Shown one piece after another: positions 1-5,698 of a DNA stretch of 6,277 bases; the first letter of the stretch is position 1; each line of letters starts with the position of its first letter. The notes beneath the pieces were generated by a model. That model had not been told where the DNA came from and did no database searches. It worked only from the letters and a program-made list of their open reading frames with translations. The translations under genes and the position numbers were made by a program. The DNA is from a bacterium (lineage in GTDB: Bacteria > UBP14 > UBA6098 > B30-G16), in NCBI GenBank assembly GCA_030620455.1, contig JAUXEQ010000093.1:1-6277 (forward strand). Reading direction: 5' to 3'.

Positions 1-20
1 AAAGTTTGGATACAAGATTC

Positions 21-857
21 TCAAAGATATTCAATTATTTTTTTATTTAATTCATACAGTACAATAGAACCTGCAACTCCTGCATTAAGGGAATCGATTT
101 TGTTAAATATTGGAATTGTTAGTTGTACATCGAGCAATTCTGCGATTTCACTTCGTATTCCTGCACCTTCGCTGCCAATCACAAGAAGTATTTTCTCGGG
201 TGGTTTGAAATTCGAAATGGGTATTGCATCATCTGAAACTACTGTTCCTACAATTGCGAAATTGTATTGTTTAAAACGATGTATTATGTCAACAGGATCT
301 TTATCTCCCATATCGAGAATTGGGATTTGAAGGAATGCACCTGCTGTAGCTCGAAGGACTTTTGGATTGTATGGTTTTGCATTATTTTTTCCAATAATAA
401 TTGCTTGGGCACTGAATGCAACCCCAGACCTTATAAGCGTTCCAGTATTACCGGGGTCTTGTATCCCGTCAAGATAGACTATAATCCCTTTTTTTAGGAG
501 TATATCTGTTAATATTGAACTATCGCTATGATCAGGCAAGCTTAGTATTGCGATAACGCCTTGATGAGATTCTGTCTCAGAAATTCTAATCATCTGATTT
601 CGTTTAATAAATCTTATCGGGATTGACTTTGAGTTAGAAAGCTTTATAATTATTTCTCCCGTCGGTTTTTGTGCAAAGATGGGATCAATTAATACCTCGA
701 TGACCGAATATTGCGACTTTCTGTGGAATTCCAGTGTATCACGAACGATCCGGAAACCCTCTACAGGGAAGCATGAAAATTTCATTTGAAGTTTTCTGCA
801 CCAGAGTCCACGATAATAATCAATCTCAGCCTTTGTTAATGTATCTGCTTTGAGCAT
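21..857 (-). CDS. SpoU/TrmH-family RNA 2'-O-ribose methyltransferase
   Basis: Predicted S-adenosylmethionine-dependent enzyme that methylates a ribose 2'-OH in rRNA or tRNA, acting in the cytoplasm. The 278-residue protein has the two-domain layout of the RlmB/TsnR-like branch. An N-terminal substrate-binding region (about 1-105) contains VEGFRIVRD at 32-40 and SHQGVIAI at 97-104. A C-terminal SPOUT knot domain (about 124-275) follows. All three SpoU motifs are visible: motif 1 DPGNTGTLIR (134-143, with Asn137 and Arg143 spaced as in TrmH), motif 2 VIGSEGAGI (226-234) and motif 3 SLNAGVAGSIVLYEL (256-270). The motif 3 tail reads AGVAGS where VSVAAG is more usual. The ATG lies 2 nt after the gmhB stop with only a weak purine-rich stretch upstream, so translational coupling is likely. 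The exact RNA target (23S rRNA versus tRNA) cannot be read from the sequence; family assignment is firm. Confidence 0.93.
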   Translation of the reverse strand: MLKADTLTKAEIDYYRGLWCRKLQMKFSCFPVEGFRIVRDTLEFHRKSQYSVIEVLIDPIFAQKPTGEIIIKLSNSKSIPIRFIKRNQMIRISETESHQGVIAILSLPDHSDSSILTDILLKKGIIVYLDGIQDPGNTGTLIRSGVAFSAQAIIIGKNNAKPYNPKVLRATAGAFLQIPILDMGDKDPVDIIHRFKQYNFAIVGTVVSDDAIPISNFKPPEKILLVIGSEGAGIRSEIAELLDVQLTIPIFNKIDSLNAGVAGSIVLYELNKKIIEYL

Positions 858-859
858 TT

Positions 860-1420
860 CTATTTCTTTATGTTTTCAATTAACCATCGAGCAGCTTCAA
901 GAATTGTAGGCGCAATAAAATCAGCTGTTTTTCGTATAATTTCATCCTGCTTTTCTCCCAATCCAGTTAAAACGAGAATTCCCGGCACGCCAACTTTTTT
1001 CGCAAGTTGAATATCCGCTGCTCTATCGCCGATAATAGCAACCGGTTCGACATCCATATCAGCGACAGCCTGTTTGATCATACCCGGATTCGGCTTTCGA
1101 CACGGGTGATTAATGGAATATTCAGGAACAATACCTTTATCGTAGTATGGGCAATAATAAATCGCATCGATCCGAGCATTCTGAGAATGGAGCAATTGAA
1201 TCAATCTATCATTTACAGCCTTAACCTCGTTCTCGGTAAAATATCCTCTAGCTACTCCGGACTGATTGGAAATCACAATAACATCGAAATTCTCTCGGTT
1301 AAGAATCTGAATAGCTTCGGCAGCACCTGGGAGCAATTCCACATCTTCCGGATCGCGCAGGAAATGTTTGTCATACATTATTGTTCCGTCTCTGTCTATA
1401 AATATGGCTTTTCTTTTCAT
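860..1420 (-). CDS. gmhB: D-glycero-D-manno-heptose-1,7-bisphosphate 7-phosphatase-like HAD hydrolase
   Basis: Predicted cytoplasmic HAD phosphatase that removes the C7 phosphate of heptose 1,7-bisphosphate in ADP- or GDP-heptose synthesis for LPS. The 186-residue length is typical. HAD motif I is DRDGT (9-13, nucleophile Asp9 and acid/base Asp11), motif II is SNQSG (51-55), the motif III lysine is Lys109 within CRKPNPGM, and motif IV is GDRAAD (131-136). The DxDGT/SNQSG/CRKP combination marks the GmhB/HisB-N group. The usual zinc loop (Cys-x-His ... Cys-x-Cys) is changed to Cys90-Pro-Tyr92 ... His105-Pro-Cys107, so classical zinc binding is doubtful. The ATG overlaps the stop of the upstream GT9 gene (ATGA), and the Shine-Dalgarno site is weak, which suggests coupled translation. 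The adjacent heptosyltransferase supports the heptose role over histidinol phosphatase; the anomer preference is unknown. Confidence 0.88.
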   Translation of the reverse strand: MKRKAIFIDRDGTIMYDKHFLRDPEDVELLPGAAEAIQILNRENFDVIVISNQSGVARGYFTENEVKAVNDRLIQLLHSQNARIDAIYYCPYYDKGIVPEYSINHPCRKPNPGMIKQAVADMDVEPVAIIGDRAADIQLAKKVGVPGILVLTGLGEKQDEIIRKTADFIAPTILEAARWLIENIKK

Positions 1421-2373
1421 CGTGCATTCTTTTTTTGTTTGTACATCGACATAGCTTTTTCGAATACAATATCTGGTGTTATAGAGTCAAAGCAAAGTCT
1501 TGTTTTATATTTGCATTTATTCTTGCCGTGAAGTGTGCATGGTGAGCAACCGACTTGTGAAGCGACGAAAGTTGCATGTTTACCATTAGGTTTAAATCCA
1601 AGAGCGGGATGAGAAGGTCCAAAAATAGTTACAGCCGCTAATTCTAATGCCGCAGCAATGTGTGATGGTCCTGAATCGTTCCCGATAAAAATATCTCCCA
1701 TGGAAATAATCCCGACAAGTCCTTCTAATGTTAGGTCATTCACATAATATAATGGTGGTTTATTAATACCCTCACTAATGAATATAACATTAAAACCGAC
1801 TTCAGTAAAATTTTCTGCAAGAATTTGAAATTTTTCTCTGTTCCACGCTTTCAGGGGATATCGTGCGTAAGGATGAATTATTACAAGTTCATTTTTGGGT
1901 ATATTAGCTAATCTTTTTTTTGCTTCCGAAAGACCCTTTTGAGATGGATACAATTTCGGATAAATATTTTCCATCGATATACCCAATTTTGATATTACCT
2001 TGCGATGATCTTCTACTACTGAACGTGGTTGTTTTTTACCTATGCCGTATTTTACCAAAATCCTTCGACTAAGGGAATGCTTTTTTGTTCTAATTGTTTT
2101 TCCAGATGATAAAAAAGATATTAATAAACTTCTCATGGTTCCATGAAGATCAATTATAAAGTCAGGTTTAAAATCCTTGATTTCGTTTAATACTCGACCG
2201 ATAGTGCTAAGAGGAATAATCCTTTTGATTCTCGGATCCTCGGTAAATAGTGGAGTGTATTGCGGCTTTGTAACAAATGCGATTTCTGCTCCCGCATGAT
2301 TTAAGGCTTCAACTGTAGCAGATGTGAGAACAACATCCCCCAGAGAAGAGAATCTGATTATCACAGCTTTCAT
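1417..2373 (-). CDS. Glycosyltransferase family 9 protein, probable LPS heptosyltransferase
   Basis: Predicted GT-B fold enzyme that transfers heptose from a nucleotide-heptose donor onto the LPS inner core at the cytoplasmic face of the inner membrane. The 318 residues cover a complete GT9 protein. The N-terminal acceptor domain opens with VIIRFSSLGDVVLT (4-17); Asp13 falls at the position of the proposed catalytic Asp13 of E. coli WaaC. DLHGTMRS follows at 75-82. The C-terminal donor domain has HPYARYPLKAW (167-177, Lys175 at the conserved lysine), GNDSGPSHIAAAL (231-243) and TIFGPSHP (249-256). It ends in a cysteine-rich tail with Cys276, Cys279, Cys287 and Cys294, a pattern seen in many GT9 members. 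An AAGGAT site lies about 10 nt before the ATG. Overlap with gmhB by 4 nt supports a heptose function. WaaF, WaaC and WaaQ types cannot be told apart by eye, so no symbol is given. Confidence 0.9.
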   Translation of the reverse strand: MKAVIIRFSSLGDVVLTSATVEALNHAGAEIAFVTKPQYTPLFTEDPRIKRIIPLSTIGRVLNEIKDFKPDFIIDLHGTMRSLLISFLSSGKTIRTKKHSLSRRILVKYGIGKKQPRSVVEDHRKVISKLGISMENIYPKLYPSQKGLSEAKKRLANIPKNELVIIHPYARYPLKAWNREKFQILAENFTEVGFNVIFISEGINKPPLYYVNDLTLEGLVGIISMGDIFIGNDSGPSHIAAALELAAVTIFGPSHPALGFKPNGKHATFVASQVGCSPCTLHGKNKCKYKTRLCFDSITPDIVFEKAMSMYKQKKNAR

Positions 2374-2407
2374 CGAGCGATCTATCCTTATTGGCTGGTA
2401 CTAATAT

Positions 2408-3163
2408 TTACCAGCTTTTCAGTTCTTTAAGCTTTTCTTTACCGAGGGGTACTTCAAGAGATTGAGAGTGATTTTTAACTAATTTTTCAAAGTATTTTTT
2501 AGCATTTTTCAGGTCGTCCATTTTCATCGATGCCATTCCAGCCTTGTATAGAGCTGCGGGAACGAATTCGCTATCAGGATTTTTATCGATCAAATTCAAG
2601 TATTCACGTCTTGCCAAAGAATATTTTCCAAGATTGTATAAGCATTCAGCCAAGTAATATTGGGCATCATCGGCGAGTATGCTGTTGGGGAAAAGAGAAA
2701 GAAATTGCTCGAAACTAATTCTTGCCAGATCGAATTTTCCACGATTAAAGTCGAGTTGTGCTGTTTCAAAAATCTGTCGTGCGTTAACGCTTACATTCTC
2801 TATGCTAGTATCCTCTGACATTGTTTGTGATTCAATTCTGTCAGAGATATTATCCTCCATTTTTTCTATCTGCTGAGTTAATCTGTTAACTTTAAGTCCA
2901 CTTTCGCGTAATATGCTCTCGATTGTCCGCATTTGCTGCTGGGACTGTGCCAAATCAGAATCGTAATTTGCCTGATTTTGTCTTTGTATTAATATCATTT
3001 CTACAAATAACGAGTCGAGACGTTCAAGCTGCTGGCTTTGCTTAGCATTCTTACTTACAAGATGATCCATTTGACTCTGAAACGTTTTTATCTCTTGACG
3101 AGTTGCACACCCGGACAGAATTGCAACAGTAAATAGTAATATAGGTAAGTTAATCTTTTTCAT
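2408..3163 (-). CDS. YbgF/CpoB-like Tol-Pal-associated TPR lipoprotein
   Basis: Predicted periplasmic, lipid-anchored protein of the YbgF/CpoB type, which in E. coli links Tol-Pal constriction to peptidoglycan synthesis. The 251 residues show a signal peptide with a canonical lipobox LSGC (Cys19). A long Gln/Glu-rich segment follows, probably coiled coil (about 23-115). Then come tandem TPR-like helices: ARQIFETAQLDFNRGKFDLA (128-147), LADDAQYYLAECLYNLGKYS (163-182) and VPAALYKAGMASMKMDDLKN (201-220), with the closing helix at 221-248. Trimerising N-terminal coil plus C-terminal TPRs is the family layout. E. coli CpoB is soluble, so the lipobox is a lineage difference. It lies 151 nt after pal on the same strand, which supports the assignment. 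No Shine-Dalgarno sequence precedes the ATG. A BamD-like or generic TPR lipoprotein is the alternative, but the position after pal and the coil favour YbgF. Confidence 0.85.
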   Translation of the reverse strand: MKKINLPILLFTVAILSGCATRQEIKTFQSQMDHLVSKNAKQSQQLERLDSLFVEMILIQRQNQANYDSDLAQSQQQMRTIESILRESGLKVNRLTQQIEKMEDNISDRIESQTMSEDTSIENVSVNARQIFETAQLDFNRGKFDLARISFEQFLSLFPNSILADDAQYYLAECLYNLGKYSLARREYLNLIDKNPDSEFVPAALYKAGMASMKMDDLKNAKKYFEKLVKNHSQSLEVPLGKEKLKELKSW

Positions 3164-3207
3164 TTTAATGATGTTGCTTTATATAATGTCAAAAATAAAG
3201 ACAGATA

Positions 3208-3303
3208 AACAATCTAAATATGCAACTGAGATACTTTTTTGGCAAATGTATCCATACGCTTTGAATAAAGCTCATTATTCGAAAGATTGTTAATATCAGT
3301 TGC
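3208..3303 (-). other. Interleaved inverted repeats in the pal-ybgF spacer (possible pseudoknot)
   Basis: In the 151-nt gap between pal and the ybgF-like gene, two perfect 8-bp complementary pairs are interleaved. GCAACTGA at 3222-3229 pairs with TCAGTTGC at 3296-3303, and AACAATCT at 3208-3215 pairs with AGATTGTT at 3284-3291. On the minus-strand transcript the order is 1-2-1'-2', the topology of an H-type pseudoknot, with short connecting loops of 4 and 6 nt. The 54-nt middle loop contains a small perfect hairpin, GCTTT-GAAT-AAAGC (3258-3271). The pairings are seen directly; that they fold or regulate ybgF, which lacks a Shine-Dalgarno site, is inference. Chance pairing in AT-rich DNA is possible. 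Confidence 0.3.
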
Positions 3304-3314
3304 TTAAGAACTAT

Positions 3315-3818
3315 TTATTCGGATATAATAATAAATTCAACTCTTCTGTTTCGATCCCAACAATCTTTAGATTTTATTGAGCAAACAGGTTTTTCTTCAC
3401 CATAACTTATTGTTTCTATTCTGCTTGCAGTTATTCCATAATTGATTAGGAATTGCTTAACCGATTCCGCTCTTTTCTGCCCCAATGCTAAGTTGTATTG
3501 TTCGGTACCTCGATCATCGCAGTGCCCCTGAAGTCTTATCGATGTTGTTGGTCTATCTATTAGTTGTTTTGCATTATCTGTAAGTGTGGTTCGGGCATCG
3601 CTTCTCAAATCATAGCGGTCGTAATCGAAATAGACAGTTCTCAGCTCGAGCGGTTCCGGTTCTGGCACAGGTTCTGGTACTGGTTCCGGTTCTGGTTCTG
3701 GTTCCGGTTCTGGCTCAACAATTGGCATTGGTGGTGGTGGCGGTGTTTTCTTTGGGCAACCGAAAAAAGTCAGAGAGAGAACCGTTAAAATAATAATTAA
3801 AAATAGGCTTCTTCGCAT
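3315..3818 (-). CDS. pal: Peptidoglycan-associated lipoprotein Pal
   Basis: Outer-membrane lipoprotein that binds peptidoglycan and, with the Tol system, drives outer-membrane constriction at division. The 167 residues begin with a signal peptide ending FFGC (Cys21 acylated; Phe at -3 is atypical). A Pro stretch (26-30) and eleven x-Pro dipeptides (35-56, mostly Glu-Pro) form an extended linker. The OmpA-C domain spans about 57-165, with VYFDYDRYDLR (62-72), GHCDDRGTEQYNLALGQKRA (98-117) and WDRNRRVEF (154-162). Asp101 and Arg116 sit 15 residues apart, like the diaminopimelate-binding Asp/Arg of OmpA-C domains. Cys146 and Cys153 before the NRR motif could form a disulfide. The start is set by a strong AAAGGAGG site 4 nt upstream. 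It is the first gene of the minus-strand unit; no tolB precedes it, because the divergent neighbour is gltX. Confidence 0.96.
   Translation of the reverse strand: MRRSLFLIIILTVLSLTFFGCPKKTPPPPPMPIVEPEPEPEPEPEPVPEPVPEPEPLELRTVYFDYDRYDLRSDARTTLTDNAKQLIDRPTTSIRLQGHCDDRGTEQYNLALGQKRAESVKQFLINYGITASRIETISYGEEKPVCSIKSKDCWDRNRRVEFIIISE
3652..3717. repeat. Hexanucleotide tandem repeat encoding the Pal Glu-Pro linker
   Basis: Eleven consecutive 6-nt units run through this stretch. Most read GGTTCC or GGTTCT on the plus strand; the divergent units are GGCACA, GGTACT and GGCTCA. On the minus strand they encode the eleven Glu-Pro or Val-Pro dipeptides at residues 35-56 of Pal. Because the unit is a multiple of three, gain or loss of copies would change linker length without a frameshift. 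A short GGT-rich run just after it (about 3730-3744) encodes the oligo-proline at residues 26-30. Confidence 0.9.
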
Positions 3819-3830
3819 ATCGCCTCCTTT
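3819..3830 (-). promoter_or_regulatory. Strong Shine-Dalgarno site of pal
   Basis: The plus strand CCTCCTTT at 3823-3830 reads AAAGGAGG on the coding strand, 4 nt before the pal ATG. It fixes the pal start and contrasts with the following ybgF-like gene, which has no recognisable site. Confidence 0.85.
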
Positions 3831-4020
3831 TTTATATCGCTTTTTTTTTTAAATATCTTACATTCATAACTAACAAATTCGTTTAATCAAGTCAACACAA
3901 AACTGAAAAAAACGCTAAAGATTTTTTTTTAGAATCGTTACCTCTGAGATTATGAAAATAATTGAACTGTTACTTTAAATATAATTAGTATATATAATTG
4001 AGAAAATATGAAAATAATTT
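3831..4020. promoter_or_regulatory. Divergent AT-rich intergenic region with promoters for pal and gltX
   Basis: This spacer must hold the start signals of both the minus-strand pal unit and plus-strand gltX, as the two are transcribed away from each other. Towards gltX there are two perfect TATAAT hexamers (3980-3985 and 3993-3998), but no good -35 at standard spacing. TTGAAC at 3962-3967 is too near the first and too far from the second. Towards pal, TTGACT lies at 3895-3890 on the minus strand, with only poor -10 matches downstream (TATGAA at 21-nt spacing). A/T homopolymer runs at about 3841-3850, 3905-3911 and 3922-3930 could act as UP-like elements. If the organism uses a different sigma consensus, these hexamers may be misleading. 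That promoters are here is near certain by geometry; the exact sites are not. Confidence 0.4.
3951..4019 (+). repeat. 13-nt direct repeat pair upstream of gltX
   Basis: TATGAAAATAATT occurs exactly at 3951-3963 and again at 4007-4019, 56 nt apart. The second copy abuts the gltX Shine-Dalgarno site. Each copy contains an ATG that opens a short frame starting Met-Lys-Ile-Ile. The first runs eight codons to a TAA at 3976-3978; the second runs four codons to a TAG at 4020-4022, which overlaps the Shine-Dalgarno sequence. The repeat is seen directly; any role (operator, leader peptide, local duplication) is unproven. Confidence 0.6.
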
Positions 4021-4030
4021 AGGAGAAAAA
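4021..4030 (+). promoter_or_regulatory. Shine-Dalgarno site that fixes the gltX start
   Basis: AGGAG at 4021-4025 lies 5 nt before ATG 4031. It selects the start giving MVRVRFAPSPTG over an upstream in-frame TTG at 3998, which has no such site and would add 11 residues not expected in the family. Confidence 0.9.
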
Positions 4031-5482
4031 ATGGTCAGAGTGAGATTTGCACCGTCTCCAACGGGATTACCACATGTAGGTAATATCAGAACAGCACTTT
4101 TTAACTGGCTTTTTGCAAGACATCATGCTGGTAAAGTTATACTGAGAATCGAGGACACAGATAGAGAACGCTTCGACCCAGAAGCTCTGGATGCCATAAT
4201 GTTCGGTCTTAGGTGGCTCGGTTTGGATTGGGATGAAGGTCCTGAAGTAGGTGGACTGTTTGGTCCGTATTTTCAGTCGGAAAGGCTCCATATCTACCAT
4301 AAGTTTGCAAGGGAGCTTGTGGAAAAAGGTAAGGCATATTACTGCAATTGCTCAACTGAAAGACTGGATCTGGTTCGAAATGAGCTACGTGAAAAAGGAT
4401 TACCACCAATGTACGATAGACATTGTAGGGAACTCGGTATTGACAGCGATCCCACAGACCCCAATACAGTTGTGCGGCTTAAGGTTCCTTTATGGGGAAA
4501 GACCTCTTTGCGTGATGAACTTCGAGGAGAAATATCGTTTGATAATTCTACATTTGACGATATTGTGCTAATTAAATCGGATAGTTTTCCAACATATCAT
4601 TTTGCAGTAGTCTGCGACGACCACCTTATGGAGATATCGCATATTTTCCGCGGTGTAGAGTGGCTTCCAGGTGCAGGGAAACATGTGATTCTTTTCAATG
4701 CATTCGGCTGGGAAATTCCCAAAATGATTCATTTGCCCATGATTTTAGGTCCCGATAGAGCGAAGTTATCAAAAAGGCATGGCGCAACAGCGATAACAGA
4801 ATTTGTTAAAGCAGGAATAATGCCTCAGGCTATGCTTAATTTCTTGACACTTCTGGGTTGGTCCCCGAAGGATGATACAGAGATATTCGATGTCGAAGAA
4901 ATTATAAAGCGTTTTGATCTCCATGGAATTAACACATCACCGTCTGTTTTCGATTTCGAGAAGCTTAACTGGATGAACAGTGAATATATACGAAAGCTTA
5001 CACCCTCTGAATTAACGAAAAGACTCAAACCGTATTATATAAAATGGGATTGGCTTAAGGATGATGACGAAATATCCGAGGAGTACCTAAATCGAGTATC
5101 CAAGATAATGCAAGAGCGACTCAGAAAATTCACAGACATGAAAAGTCTTGGTCGATTTTTCTTTATGGAACCTGAGGAATACGATCAAAAGGGCGTTAAG
5201 AAAAATTTTAAGCCAATTGTTGCGGATAGAATTCTGGAAGTTGCACAGCGATTTGAAAATTTGGAAAAATGGGATGAAGAATCCATTGAAAATACCGTTC
5301 GAGAATATGCTAAACAATTAGGTTTAGGAGCAGGAAAGATCATTCATCCAATTCGGCTTGCATCCTCAGGACTTAGAATGGGACCTAGTCTGTTCGAAAT
5401 GCTAATTATATTAGGCAAAGATAGGGTGGTGAAGAGAATGCGAAAAGCTGCAGCATGGATTAAAGATAATATTATGGAGTAA
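4031..5482 (+). CDS. gltX: Glutamyl-tRNA synthetase (class I)
   Basis: Charges tRNA-Glu with glutamate in the cytoplasm; if non-discriminating it could also mischarge tRNA-Gln, which cannot be decided here. From ATG 4031 the protein is 483 residues, the usual bacterial length. The Rossmann catalytic core begins FAPSPTGLPHVGNIRTALFN (6-25), with the HIGH motif as HVGN (15-18). LRIEDTDRER lies at 38-47, FPTYHFAVVCDDH at 186-198 and FRGVEWLP at 206-213. The KMSKS loop is KLSKRHG (245-251). A zinc-type insertion has Cys105-x-Cys107 and Cys132, but Glu134 where E. coli has His127. The C-terminal part (about 320-483) is the helical anticodon-binding region, including GLGAGKIIHPIRLASSG. No gene overlaps it; eno follows on the same strand after 216 nt. 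Confidence 0.97.
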   Translation: MVRVRFAPSPTGLPHVGNIRTALFNWLFARHHAGKVILRIEDTDRERFDPEALDAIMFGLRWLGLDWDEGPEVGGLFGPYFQSERLHIYHKFARELVEKGKAYYCNCSTERLDLVRNELREKGLPPMYDRHCRELGIDSDPTDPNTVVRLKVPLWGKTSLRDELRGEISFDNSTFDDIVLIKSDSFPTYHFAVVCDDHLMEISHIFRGVEWLPGAGKHVILFNAFGWEIPKMIHLPMILGPDRAKLSKRHGATAITEFVKAGIMPQAMLNFLTLLGWSPKDDTEIFDVEEIIKRFDLHGINTSPSVFDFEKLNWMNSEYIRKLTPSELTKRLKPYYIKWDWLKDDDEISEEYLNRVSKIMQERLRKFTDMKSLGRFFFMEPEEYDQKGVKKNFKPIVADRILEVAQRFENLEKWDEESIENTVREYAKQLGLGAGKIIHPIRLASSGLRMGPSLFEMLIILGKDRVVKRMRKAAAWIKDNIME

Positions 5483-5599
5483 AGACTAAGTTGAGCAAAC
5501 TTCAATATTATTTAATTGTATATTTAATTATCTATTTCTGCACTTTATTGTCGAGATTATAGTTACGATTTAGTTTCTTTAGTAGACCGAAAATAGAAA

Positions 5600-5628
5600 A
5601 TTCGAATTCACATTTTTCGAATATTTTT
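5600..5628 (+). terminator. Possible weak intrinsic terminator downstream of gltX
   Basis: ATTCGAA at 5600-5606 and TTCGAAT at 5616-5622 form a perfect 7-bp stem around a 9-nt loop, followed by ATTTTT at 5623-5628. Further A-U pairs could extend it past an A-A mismatch. The stem has only two G-C pairs and stands 117 nt after the gltX stop, so termination would be weak. Read-through into eno or a different role is possible. Confidence 0.3.
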
Positions 5629-5687
5629 ACATAAAACTTCAAACTACTTTTATTTGTATAGCAGATAATGTATATTTTAGCAGTATT

Positions 5688-5698
5688 AGGAGGTAATA
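5688..5698 (+). promoter_or_regulatory. Near-perfect Shine-Dalgarno site of eno
   Basis: AGGAGGT at 5688-5694 lies 4 nt before ATG 5699, close to full complementarity with the 16S rRNA tail. It fixes the eno start and suggests high translation, as expected for a glycolytic enzyme. Confidence 0.88.

Larger units (their letters stand above)
5483..5698 (+). other. gltX-eno intergenic spacer
   Basis: This AT-rich spacer of 216 nt contains no convincing gene. Just after the gltX stop is a weak hairpin, AAGTT-loop-AACTT (5488-5502), without a following U run. A 9-nt direct repeat TATTTAATT (5509-5517, 5521-5529) looks like ordinary AT-rich sequence. A better hairpin is at 5600-5622 and is listed separately. 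Near eno, GATAAT at 5664-5669 matches five of six positions of a -10 element, but no clear -35 lies at standard distance, so an eno promoter is likely but not located with certainty. Confidence 0.5.

Noticed and set aside
1..20. Terminator after the RNA methyltransferase gene
   Set aside because: Only 20 nt are available downstream and no hairpin or U run is present in them.
1007..1531. A 174-codon plus-strand open frame opposite gmhB and the GT9 gene
   Set aside because: Its translation shows no family motifs, while the minus strand carries complete HAD and GT9 motifs in the same DNA. It is an antisense shadow.
3164..3192. Perfect TTGACA on the minus strand (3192-3187), suggesting a ybgF promoter
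   Set aside because: The -10 at 17-nt spacing would be ATTAAA next to the start codon, placing transcription start inside the coding region. The TATAAT at 3182-3187 is on the opposite strand.
3652..3717. CRISPR-like array
   Set aside because: The units are 6 nt and contiguous without spacers, inside a coding region; this is a tandem coding repeat.
3564..3793. Two plus-strand frames opposite pal rich in Val/Leu/Pro or Trp/Phe/Arg
   Set aside because: Their odd composition is just the Glu-Pro hexamer repeat read in other frames; Pal on the minus strand explains the region.
3905..3930. A-run and T-run pair (about 3905-3911 and 3922-3930) resembling a terminator
   Set aside because: The pairing would be only A-U with no G-C core, and the location between two divergent gene starts makes a terminator unlikely.
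3831..4030. T-box or other riboswitch leader for gltX
   Set aside because: The leader is short and AT-rich, with no T-box core sequence or specifier stem that I can see, and this regulation is mostly found in Gram-positive bacteria.
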